This document shows positions 7,434 to 13,141 of a DNA stretch of 13,141 nucleotides, piece by piece. The stretch lies in NCBI GenBank assembly GCA_021823365.1, contig JAKAOD010000027.1:1-13141 (forward strand). The letters are read 5' to 3'. The first letter of the stretch is position 1; each line of letters opens with the position of its first letter. Source of the DNA: Actinomycetes bacterium. Its GTDB lineage: Bacteria > Actinomycetota > Acidimicrobiia > Acidimicrobiales > Bog-793. The translations under genes were made by a program, and so were the position numbers. A model generated the notes under the pieces. The model searched no databases. It worked only from the letters and a program-made list of their open reading frames with translations, and was not told the DNA's origin.

Positions 7434-8254
7434 GCCGTCCCCTGCCGGCCCCGCTCGCCCACCGGGTGGCCCCGGAGCGCGCGCACCGCGGCCGTGCGGT
7501 CCCCCGAGGTCACGAGGGACTCTCCGACGAGGACCGCGTCGTAGCCCGCGTCCGCGAGGCGACGGGCGTCGTCGGCCCCGCGGATCGCGGACTCGGCGAC
7601 CGCCACCACCTCCGGCGGGATCCGCGCGGCGAGCCGCTCCGCCCTCGCCGGGTCGGCGTCGAACGTCGTGAGGTCCCGCTGGTTCACCCCGACCAGCCGG
7701 GGACCGAGCGCGAGGGCGCGCTCGAGCTCCCCCTCGTCGTGCACCTCCACGAGCGCGTCGAGCCCGGCTCGACCCGCGAGCTCGTGCAACGCGCAGAGCT
7801 CGTCGTCTGCAAGCGCCGCGACGATCAGGAGCACGGCGTCGGCGCCCATCAGCCGAGCGTCGCACACGTCACGGGGCCCGACCGTGAAGTCCTTTCGCAG
7901 CACCGGCAGCCCCGACGCCTCCCGGGCCTCCACGAGGTCCGCGGCGCTCCCCCCGAAGAACTGCTCGTCGGTGAGGACCGAGAGGCAGGCTGCGCCTCCG
8001 CTCGCGTACTGCCTGGCCGCGCCGGCAGGGTCCAGGTCCGGCGCGAGCGGCCCCTTCGAGGGCGAGCGCCGCTTCACCTCGGCGATGACCGCGAGGCCGT
8101 GGGGCCCCGTCGTGCGGCCGGCGGCGAGCGCGGCGGCGAACGGCCGCGGCGCCGGCGCCTCGAGGGCGCGCGCGAGGAGCTCGCCGGGGTCGCGACCGTC
8201 GGCTGCGGCCATCCGGCGGTGCGCGGCGACGATCTCGGGCAGGAAGGCGGGCAC
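7415..8254 (-). CDS. trpC: Indole-3-glycerol-phosphate synthase
   Basis: TrpC closes the indole ring, turning the product of TrpF into indole-3-glycerol phosphate for TrpA. The 279-residue TIM barrel keeps every catalytic residue known for the family: Glu59 and Lys61 ([12 protein letters not shown]), Lys121 (LRKDF), Glu170 (LVEVH), Asn191 (GVNQRDL), Glu221 and Ser222 (AESAI). GVNQRDL has Gln where Asn or Ser is usual, next to the catalytic Asn. The GTG start ([14 protein letters not shown]) gives an N-terminus like other TrpC proteins. There is no Shine-Dalgarno sequence; a TANNNT hexamer 7 bases upstream suggests a leaderless transcript. The C-terminus carries a short Gly/Arg tail and overlaps trpF by 19 bases. 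It is a stand-alone enzyme, not fused to TrpF. Confidence 0.95.
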   Translation of the reverse strand: MPAFLPEIVAAHRRMAAADGRDPGELLARALEAPAPRPFAAALAAGRTTGPHGLAVIAEVKRRSPSKGPLAPDLDPAGAARQYASGGAACLSVLTDEQFFGGSAADLVEAREASGLPVLRKDFTVGPRDVCDARLMGADAVLLIVAALADDELCALHELAGRAGLDALVEVHDEGELERALALGPRLVGVNQRDLTTFDADPARAERLAARIPPEVVAVAESAIRGADDARRLADAGYDAVLVGESLVTSGDRTAAVRALRGHPVGERGRQGTACATTS

Positions 8255-8261
8255 TGCGCCA

Positions 8262-8267
8262 AGCGTA
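8262..8267 (-). promoter_or_regulatory. Possible -10 element for a leaderless trpC transcript
   Basis: Read on the minus strand, TACGCT (TANNNT pattern) ends 7 bases before the trpC GTG, the spacing expected if transcription began on the start codon itself. No convincing -35 hexamer is visible, though actinobacterial promoters often lack one. The absence of a Shine-Dalgarno sequence agrees with the idea. trpC may also be read through from upstream genes. Confidence 0.3.
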
Positions 8268-8283
8268 GTGCCGGGTCGCCGTG

Positions 8284-8337
8284 GCCCCCCTGCTCGCACG
8301 CCCCGCCGCCGCCCCCCTGCTCGCACGCCCCGCCGCG
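8284..8337. repeat. 27-bp direct tandem duplication upstream of trpC
   Basis: Two adjacent copies of a 27-base unit (8284-8310 and 8311-8337) each hold six Cs followed by TGCTCGCACGCCCCGCCG; they match at 26 of 27 positions, differing at the last base. They lie in the 114-base gap between the ygfZ-like stop and the trpC start. This could be a replication-slippage duplication or a paired binding site; there is no evidence for a function. Confidence 0.9.
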
Positions 8338-8368
8338 GCCGCAACGTGACCCGAGGGGTGCGCCCCGG

Positions 8369-9319
8369 CTACGCCACGAGCGGCAGCGGCCGGGCCTGCG
8401 CCGGTCGGCGCTCCTCTGCGGGAGCGTCCTCGTCTCTCGCCCACACGAGGGCCACTGTGTCTTCGACCGAGCGGTGGAGGTACGCGAGCGCGCCGACCTT
8501 CTCGAGCCCTGGGCACCACGATGCCGAGGTGCACCGCCCGACGACCTTGCCGCCCCCGGGCGTCCACAGCGACGCACCGACGAGGAGCCCGGCGTCGTCT
8601 GGCCCGGCGTCCTCGGCCACGACGCCGCGCAGCCGCCTGGCGACGCGGCTGCCCCTCGCGTCGAGGCGGGCGATCAGCTCCTGCCCCGTGTAGCACCCCT
8701 TCGTGAAGCTCACCGTGCGCTCGACCAGCCCCGCCTCGGCGGCGATCGTGCGCGAGTCGAGCTCGGCGCCCATCTTCGGGATGCCCGCCTCGATCCGCAG
8801 CGCCTCCCACGCAGCCGCCCCGCACCACACCGCCTCGCGCGGCACCGCCTCTTCGACCTCTTCGGCGCAGGGCCCGAGGAGGTCCACGCCGCGCGTCCCG
8901 TTCCAGTCGATCGCGAGCTCGAAGGGCGTCTCCGTCCGAGCGGCCGGCACACGCACCGCTGCGCCGCGCAGCGCCACGCAGGTCCAGTCCAGGGGCTCGA
9001 CGCTCACCTTCGTCCGGAGCTGGAACCGCTTCAGGCGCGCGGCCACGAGCGATCCGTACCCCGCGTCGGTGTCGAGGACGTACGCGTCGTCGCCGGTCCG
9101 GGTCACCCGGACCAGCGCGGTGAGCTTCCCGTCGGGCTCGAGGAGCAGCGACGGTGCCGAGCAGCCGACGCCGAGGGACGCGACGTCCTGGCTCAGCTGG
9201 CCCTGGAGGTAGGCCGTCGCGTCGGGCCCGCTCACGGCCACGACGTCGACCGCCAGCGCGTACGCGCCCACCCCGGTGCGCAGCGCGGCGTACGCGTCGG
9301 TGACGGGCGGTTGGCTCAC
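8369..9319 (-). CDS. ygfZ: YgfZ/GcvT-like folate-binding protein
   Basis: The 316-residue product belongs to the YgfZ (COG0354) branch of the aminomethyltransferase GcvT fold. YgfZ proteins bind tetrahydrofolate and help maintain some iron-sulfur enzymes. The diagnostic motif KGCYTGQE is at 207-214 with its conserved Cys209. The N-terminal folate-binding half shows FxV-like AVSGPDATAYLQGQLSQDV (29-46) and LLEPDGKL (59-66), followed by DTDAGYG; LRIEAGIPKMGAEL (174-187) precedes the Cys motif. A conventional GcvT would be longer and lack KGCYTGQE. The GTG start lies 25 bases after the trpE stop. The gene splits trpE from trpCFBA without changing strand. It has no known step in tryptophan synthesis, so co-transcription is likely but a pathway role is only inference. 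Confidence 0.88.
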   Translation of the reverse strand: MSQPPVTDAYAALRTGVGAYALAVDVVAVSGPDATAYLQGQLSQDVASLGVGCSAPSLLLEPDGKLTALVRVTRTGDDAYVLDTDAGYGSLVAARLKRFQLRTKVSVEPLDWTCVALRGAAVRVPAARTETPFELAIDWNGTRGVDLLGPCAEEVEEAVPREAVWCGAAAWEALRIEAGIPKMGAELDSRTIAAEAGLVERTVSFTKGCYTGQELIARLDARGSRVARRLRGVVAEDAGPDDAGLLVGASLWTPGGGKVVGRCTSASWCPGLEKVGALAYLHRSVEDTVALVWARDEDAPAEERRPAQARPLPLVA

Positions 9320-9344
9320 GAGACCACGGCGCCTTGGTCCGCGC

Positions 9345-10886
9345 TCAACGCTCGAGCTGCCCGGCGGCCGTCACCGCGGCGAGCAGCGCCGCAGCCTTGT
9401 GCCGGCACTCCTCGTCCTCCGCATACGGATCGCTGTCCGCCACGATCCCCGCACCCGCCTGGACGGACGCGCGCCCGTCGGGTCCCACGACCATCGTGCG
9501 GATGGCGATCGCGGTGTCGAGGTTGCCCGAGAAGTCGAGGTAGCCCACCACGCCGCCGTAGACGCCGCGCTTGGTCGGCTCCAGGTCGTCGATGATCTCC
9601 ATCGCGCGGACCTTCGGCGCCCCCGACAGCGTGCCCGCCGGAAACGTCGCACGCAGCACGTCGACGGGGCCGAGGCCCTCCCGGAGCCTCCCGGACACCT
9701 GCGAGGTGAGGTGCATGATGTGGCTGTAGCGCTCCACGGTCATGAGCTCGTCGACCTGCTCGGTGCCGTACTCGACGACCCGACCGACGTCGTTGCGAGC
9801 GAGGTCGACGAGCATGACGTGCTCCGCCAGCTCCTTCGGGTCCTCGATCAGCTGCGCGGCGAGCAGGCCGTCCTGCTCGTCGGTCGAGCCGCGGGGCCGG
9901 GACCCCGCAATCGGCCGGGAGGTGACGACGCGGTCACGAAGGCGCACCATCGGCTCGGGGGAGGAGCCGACCACCGTGACCTCGTCGAAGCGCAAGAAGT
10001 AGAGGTACGGGCTCGGGTTCAAGAGCCGGAGCGCGCGGTAGACCTGGAAGGGGTCCGAGCGGAGGTCGACGTCGAAGCGCTGCGAGAGGACCACCTGGAA
10101 GATGTCCCCGGCGTCGATGCGCTCCTTCGCGACGGCGACCGCGTCGCGGTACGCCTCGGGCGTCATCGTCCGGCGCGTCTCGGCCGCAGCCGGCCGCTCC
10201 GGCATCGCGACCGGCCCTGCCGGCTCGGCGCCGCCCGAGAAGCAGTCCGAGGCGAGCGCTGCCAGCCGCTCCGAGGCGTCCGCGTACGCGCGGTCCACCT
10301 CGTGGCGCGACCAGGCGGGGTCGACCGGCACGTTGTCGATGAGCACGACCCGCTGGAGCCAGTGGTCGAAGGCCGCGAGCTGCCCGATCACGAAGAGCGC
10401 GGCGTCGGGGTGGCCGAGGTCGTCGTGGGGGACGTGCGGCAGCCGCTCGATCTCCCGCACGACGTCGTACGCGAGGTAGCCCACGACCCCGGACTGGAGC
10501 GGCGGCAGCTCCGGGAGCACGGGGGCGCTGCACGCCGAGAGCAGCCGCTCGAGCACCGTGAGCACGCCGGACGCGCCCTGCGTCGGCACGGGGAGCTGGC
10601 CGCAGGCGACGACGTCTGCGCCGCGGGCGGTGATCGTCGCGAGCGGGCGCCTGCCGACGAAGGAGTACCTGCCCCACCGCTCCCCCCCCTCCACCGACTC
10701 GAGGAGGAAGCCGGGCGCGTCGCCGACCATCGCCGAGAAGGCGCCGACCGGCGTCAGCCGGTCGCCCACGACCGCGGTCCACACCGGCAGGACCCGCTGC
10801 CCGCTGCCCGCGAGGGCGCGGAAGCCTTCGAGCTCGGGACGGAGGGGCAGCGCCGGGCGACGCACCGCGTCCGACCGCGGCGTCAA
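9345..10886 (-). CDS. trpE: Anthranilate synthase component I
   Basis: TrpE makes anthranilate from chorismate, using ammonia supplied by the TrpG amidotransferase subunit. The C-terminal chorismate-binding domain is complete: [61 protein letters not shown] and [12 protein letters not shown]. The feedback-inhibition site is recognisable: LLES at 61-64 plus [11 protein letters not shown], so tryptophan inhibition is expected. I chose the TTG at 10886, which overlaps the hisI TGA as TTGA and has GAGGG about 9 bases upstream, giving 513 residues. GTG 10865 (506 residues) is a real alternative without a clear ribosome site. The ATG at 10979 is rejected because it lies within hisI. No trpG is fused or adjacent. 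No leader peptide with Trp codons precedes the gene. Confidence 0.93.
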   Translation of the reverse strand: MTPRSDAVRRPALPLRPELEGFRALAGSGQRVLPVWTAVVGDRLTPVGAFSAMVGDAPGFLLESVEGGERWGRYSFVGRRPLATITARGADVVACGQLPVPTQGASGVLTVLERLLSACSAPVLPELPPLQSGVVGYLAYDVVREIERLPHVPHDDLGHPDAALFVIGQLAAFDHWLQRVVLIDNVPVDPAWSRHEVDRAYADASERLAALASDCFSGGAEPAGPVAMPERPAAAETRRTMTPEAYRDAVAVAKERIDAGDIFQVVLSQRFDVDLRSDPFQVYRALRLLNPSPYLYFLRFDEVTVVGSSPEPMVRLRDRVVTSRPIAGSRPRGSTDEQDGLLAAQLIEDPKELAEHVMLVDLARNDVGRVVEYGTEQVDELMTVERYSHIMHLTSQVSGRLREGLGPVDVLRATFPAGTLSGAPKVRAMEIIDDLEPTKRGVYGGVVGYLDFSGNLDTAIAIRTMVVGPDGRASVQAGAGIVADSDPYAEDEECRHKAAALLAAVTAAGQLER

Positions 10887-11296
10887 CGGCCCGTGCCCTC
10901 GGGCTCCCGCCCCGGCGGGGGGACGCCGGGGCCCCTGGCAAGGGCGCGGTAGAAGCACGACCACTCCTTCGTGTGGCACGCACCGTCGCCGTGCTGGTCG
11001 ACGAGCAGCAGCACCGCGTCGCCGTCGCAGTCGACGCGCACCTCACGGACGAACTGGCGGTCGCCCGACGTCTCGCCCTTGCACCAGTGCTCGCCGCGGC
11101 TCCGGCTGAAGAACCACGATCTGCCCGACGCGATCGTCCGCTCGAGCGCCTCGCGGTCCATGTGCGCGACCATCAGCACGTCTTTGGACGCCGCATCCTG
11201 GACCACCGCGGTCACGAGGCCACGCGAGTCGAACGCCACGGACTCGAGCAGGGCGGCGTCGAGATCGACGAGCGGCACCCCGGGGGGGACCGTCAC
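10883..11296 (-). CDS. hisI: Phosphoribosyl-AMP cyclohydrolase
   Basis: HisI opens the purine ring of phosphoribosyl-AMP in the third step of histidine synthesis, with Zn and Mg. The 137-residue protein is the stand-alone cyclohydrolase with no HisE pyrophosphatase domain attached. Visible hallmarks are [12 protein letters not shown] (40-51), [18 protein letters not shown] (61-78), the DCDGD metal motif at 89-93, and [11 protein letters not shown] at 107-117. Metal-ligand Cys90, Cys107, Cys114 and Asp89, 91 and 93 are all present. The GTG start overlaps the stop of the GroES-like gene as GTGA, and the stop overlaps the likely trpE TTG. It is the only histidine-pathway gene here; a his-trp junction of this kind suggests an operon remnant or joint control. 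Confidence 0.95.
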   Translation of the reverse strand: MTVPPGVPLVDLDAALLESVAFDSRGLVTAVVQDAASKDVLMVAHMDREALERTIASGRSWFFSRSRGEHWCKGETSGDRQFVREVRVDCDGDAVLLLVDQHGDGACHTKEWSCFYRALARGPGVPPPGREPEGTGR

Positions 11297-11718
11297 AGGT
11301 ACAGGCCCGTGCTCCCGTCGAGGCGTTCGGACGCCACGGCGTGCACGTCCCGCTCGCGCAGGATGACGTACTCCTCCCCCTGCACCTCCACCTCGTAGCG
11401 GTCCTCGGGGTTGAACAGGACCTTGTCTCCGGGCTTCACGGACCGGACGTTCGGCCCGACCGCGACCGCCTCGGCCCACGTCAGCCGGCGCGACACCTGC
11501 GCGGTGGCCGGGATCAGGATCCCCGCACGCGACCGGCGCTCCCCCTCGGTGGGAGTGACCTGGACCATCACTCGGTCGAACAGGACGGTGATCGGTTGCT
11601 TCGGGTCCGCGCCCCTCGACGGCGCGGAAGGCTCCTTCGACGCGGCCGGGCCGGGCGGCGTCGCCGCGGGCGCGCGCTCGGAAGGCTCGGCGGTGTCGGA
11701 CTTCGACCTGGATGGCAC
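11293..11718 (-). CDS. GroES-like co-chaperonin family protein with an N-terminal extension
   Basis: Residues about 42-141 match the GroES/Cpn10 fold: [12 protein letters not shown], the mobile-loop region ending [23 protein letters not shown] and [14 protein letters not shown]. GroES caps GroEL during folding of trapped proteins. The hydrophobic tripeptide that contacts GroEL is represented by ILI (67-69), but the usual Gly-Gly before it is Ala-Gly. About 40 residues of Ser, Ala, Pro and charged amino acids precede the domain, so the protein is 141 residues against about 97 for typical GroES. No groEL lies nearby, which argues against this being the main GroES. I chose GTG 11718, preceded by a TANNNT hexamer and no Shine-Dalgarno sequence. 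GTG 11745 is possible. It heads the minus-strand cluster and overlaps hisI by 4 bases. Confidence 0.8.
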   Translation of the reverse strand: MPSRSKSDTAEPSERAPAATPPGPAASKEPSAPSRGADPKQPITVLFDRVMVQVTPTEGERRSRAGILIPATAQVSRRLTWAEAVAVGPNVRSVKPGDKVLFNPEDRYEVEVQGEEYVILRERDVHAVASERLDGSTGLYL

Positions 11719-11722
11719 ACTC

Positions 11723-11736
11723 GCACGGTACCGTGC
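11723..11736. promoter_or_regulatory. 14-bp perfect palindrome with -10-like core before the GroES-like gene
   Basis: GCACGGTACCGTGC is a perfect palindrome 5 bases outside the GTG at 11718. Read on the minus strand it contains TACCGT (11730-11725), a TANNNT hexamer 6 bases before the start codon, which fits a leaderless promoter. The symmetry would also suit a dimeric repressor overlapping the -10 site. No -35 is evident. Both roles are inference. Confidence 0.4.
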
Positions 11737-11761
11737 CAACGGCACCCGTGCGCGCCGAACG

Positions 11762-11797
11762 GCGGACGGGCGCGCCGAGTTCAGCGCGCCCGTCCGC
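11762..11797. other. Strong hairpin, 14-bp perfect stem, in the divergent intergenic region
   Basis: GCGGACGGGCGCGC at 11762-11775 pairs without mismatch with 11784-11797 around an 8-base loop. It lies upstream of both divergent genes. No T-run follows on either strand, so it is not a standard intrinsic terminator; it could be a transcript-end or leader structure, or a protein-binding inverted repeat. Confidence 0.7.
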
Positions 11798-11853
11798 GAG
11801 ATCAGGGAACGAACGTCCCGATGGCGCCGGCGCGTCGAGGTATGGTCCCGAGA

Positions 11854-11899
11854 GGGCCGCTCCTGCCCGCTTCCTGCTTCCGCCAACAGGAGCGGTCCC
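11854..11899 (+). other. Second hairpin upstream of the secreted-protein gene
   Basis: CCGCTCCTG at 11857-11865 pairs with CAGGAGCGG at 11887-11895 (9 bp), extended by three more G-C pairs past a one-base bulge. The loop is 21 bases. If transcription of the plus-strand gene starts upstream of it, this would be part of a structured 5' leader; nothing in it matches a riboswitch class I can recall. Confidence 0.5.
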
Positions 11900-12061
11900 C
11901 TCGCCCGTCGAGGGCGGCCGGCGCGGTCTCCCTGGGCTGGCGAGGGTCGGGTCGCGTCCAGCTCAGCGCCCAGATCGGCTCCCCGTGGCCGTGCTGGAGG
12001 AGTAAGCTTTACGCGCTGGTTGCATCTCGTGCTCGATGGCCCGCCCCCCGGGGTGCCGTCG

Positions 12062-12072
12062 AAGGAAGGGGG
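12062..12072 (+). promoter_or_regulatory. Ribosome binding site of the secreted-protein gene
   Basis: The purine-rich run AAGGAAGGGGG ends one base before ATG 12074 and seven before the second in-frame ATG at 12080. Its core AAGGAAGG is well placed for the first ATG; the second, two codons on, cannot be excluded. Confidence 0.6.
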
Positions 12073-12073
12073 C

Positions 12074-13141
12074 ATGACGATGCGTGCGAAGCGGGCGAGA
12101 GCGACGTCGGCGAGACGGTTGGTCGCGGCGCTCGCCGTTGGAGCGACGGCGGTCTGGGCGAGCGGGTCCGCGTTCGCCGCCTCGGAGACCGGCGCCACGG
12201 CGAAGCCGGTCATCTTCTGGCCCTACACCGCGACGGTCACCTCCTCGAGCGTGGCCGCCCTCCACCTTGGCGAGGTGGTGGACCTCGTCCACCTCGTCAA
12301 CCTCACCGTGGAGGACGTCGGCGCCCCCGTCGTGGGCCGGGCCACCTTGCACGTCCAGGTCTCGCCGTCCCCCTATGCGTGCCTGAACGGCTCGACAGTC
12401 AACGTGTTCGCTTTCCACGGTGAGCTCTTCCTCCACAACGGCCTCGAGGGCAGCCAGTGCACCTACGGGACCTGGGAGATCGCGCCGCGCTCCATCACCT
12501 CTCCGGTCGCCGCCCCTGCGATCGCCGGCACGGCCGTCGTGGGCCAGAGGCTCGTCGTCGAAGGGAGGCAATTCGGGCCCCCGATGGGGTCGGTCGTGCT
12601 CGTCGGCTACAGCGCCACGACCGCGGGCCCGGTCGTCGCCACGAGCGTCGTCGCCTGGTCGGCCGGCCGGGTCGTCGTGGCCCTGCCCGCCGGCCTTCAC
12701 GCCGGCACCTACGACGTGCTCGTGTTCACGGCCTCCGGGGCGGTGGCGAGCATCCTCGTCGCGCTCCGCCCCGCCCCGCCGCCCACGACGGGGCTCTGGG
12801 TGCAGGAGCCCTCGGGCACCACCGCGAACCTGAACGCCGTCTCCTGCGTGCCGGGCAGGTCCCCGAGCGGGGTGACGACGGGCTACTGCTACGCGGTCGG
12901 CGACGGCGGGACGATCGTCTCTTCGGCCAACGGCGGCCTCACCTGGAGGACCGACGTCTCCCCGACCGCGGTCGACCTGAACGGCGTCTCCTGCGTGCCG
13001 TTCACCGGGCCCGGCGTCCGGGTGCCCGTGATCTGCTACGCCGTCGGCGACCAGGGCACGATCCTGTTCGAGAAGAACGGCCTGCCTTGGATCGTCGAGT
13101 CGCCCACCAGCCCCTCGACGGCCCTGCCCTTCTCCGCCGTC
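12074..13141 (+). CDS. Secreted protein with IPT/TIG-like region and YCF48/BNR-like repeats (3' end outside window)
   Basis: The frame is open for 356 codons to the window edge. Residues 1-35 form a signal peptide: a basic N-region with Arg-Arg at 14-15, a hydrophobic Ala/Val/Leu core, and cleavage likely after SAFA at 35. The Arg pair is weakly Tat-like but Sec export is equally possible. Residues 38-138 are an unrecognised beta-rich domain with Cys103 and Cys129, which could bond. Residues about 140-235 resemble an IPT/TIG immunoglobulin-like domain. From 241 there are two repeats of the form LN(A/G)VSCVP...CYAVGD.GTI, with Cys258/Cys272 and Cys307/Cys321, both 14 residues apart; a third seems to begin at 351. 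These look like YCF48/BNR-type propeller blades, each stapled by a disulfide. Function is unknown; a surface or extracellular binding role is inferred. Confidence 0.82.
   Translation, partial: MTMRAKRARATSARRLVAALAVGATAVWASGSAFAASETGATAKPVIFWPYTATVTSSSVAALHLGEVVDLVHLVNLTVEDVGAPVVGRATLHVQVSPSPYACLNGSTVNVFAFHGELFLHNGLEGSQCTYGTWEIAPRSITSPVAAPAIAGTAVVGQRLVVEGRQFGPPMGSVVLVGYSATTAGPVVATSVVAWSAGRVVVALPAGLHAGTYDVLVFTASGAVASILVALRPAPPPTTGLWVQEPSGTTANLNAVSCVPGRSPSGVTTGYCYAVGDGGTIVSSANGGLTWRTDVSPTAVDLNGVSCVPFTGPGVRVPVICYAVGDQGTILFEKNGLPWIVESPTSPSTALPFSAV

Larger units (their letters stand above)
11719..12073. other. 355-bp divergent intergenic region
   Basis: This gap separates the minus-strand GroES-like/hisI/trp cluster from the plus-strand secreted-protein gene and should hold both promoters. 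It contains the palindrome at 11723-11736 and the hairpins at 11762-11797 and 11854-11899. It also has two TANNNT hexamers on the plus strand, TATGGT at 11841-11846 and TAAGCT at 12003-12008; the latter is in a small AT-richer patch with GTAA/TTAC arms (12002-12012), 65 bases before the ATG. Neither has a good -35. I see no coding sequence or RNA gene in it. Confidence 0.6.

Noticed and set aside
10866..10979. trpE start at ATG 10979
   Set aside because: It would run almost 100 bases into hisI, whose [11 protein letters not shown] motif is encoded there; the added residues are shadow sequence.
10883..10990. trp attenuator, T-box or leader peptide before trpE
   Set aside because: trpE begins within or just after hisI with no free leader, no run of Trp codons and no T-box-like sequence on the minus strand.
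11719..12073. c-di-AMP, c-di-GMP or other known riboswitch before the secreted-protein gene
   Set aside because: Hairpins exist, but I could not match conserved motifs of these classes by eye. A covariance-model scan would settle it.
11719..12213. GroES-like protein extended to the ATG at 12213
   Set aside because: It would cross the whole divergent region and overlap the secreted-protein gene; the sequence is low complexity.

Overview
This window is about 13.1 kb of very GC-rich DNA, densely packed and using GTG starts heavily (acpP, fabG, the GNAT gene, trpA, trpF, trpC, the YgfZ-like gene, hisI and the GroES-like gene). Gene content and style suggest an actinobacterium. A member of or near Acidimicrobiia is my best guess, from the stand-alone type II fatty-acid synthase genes, the hisI-trpE linkage and the secreted protein with Cys-paired YCF48/BNR-type repeats. 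The class is an inference.

Plus strand, 1-4555: a type II fatty-acid synthesis cluster. It holds fabD (5' end cut by the window edge and fused in frame to a degenerate biotinyl/lipoyl-like domain), fabG, acpP and fabF, followed by a tandem-GNAT acetyltransferase gene. fabG and acpP are separated by about 300 bp that hold a 12-unit, 9-bp tandem repeat. acpP and fabF overlap by one base. FabD loads malonyl groups onto the AcpP phosphopantetheine, FabF condenses and FabG reduces. No fabH, dehydratase or enoyl reductase is present in the window.

Minus strand, 11718 down to 4595: a tightly coupled tryptophan cluster, in transcription order GroES-like gene, hisI, trpE, ygfZ-like gene, trpC, trpF, trpB, trpA. 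Four of the junctions are 4-base start/stop overlaps (the hisI/trpE one depends on the TTG start chosen for trpE), and trpC/trpF overlap by 19 bases. trpD and the glutamine amidotransferase trpG are absent here and must lie elsewhere if the pathway is complete. The two plus- and minus-strand clusters converge at 4556-4594, where a 7-bp-stem hairpin may act in both directions.

The 355-bp region 11719-12073 separates the minus-strand cluster from a divergent plus-strand gene. It holds a 14-bp perfect palindrome and two strong hairpins. The plus-strand gene at 12074 encodes a secreted protein (signal peptide, IPT/TIG-like region, YCF48/BNR-like repeats) that runs off the right edge.

Most of the window is ordinary core metabolism. 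I found no mobile element, CRISPR array, RNA gene or defence system. The observations most worth a second look are the FabD/degenerate-biotinyl fusion with its internal start site, the 9-bp minisatellite in front of acpP, the His/Gly-rich tail on TrpF, and two possible leaderless promoters (groES-like, trpC).
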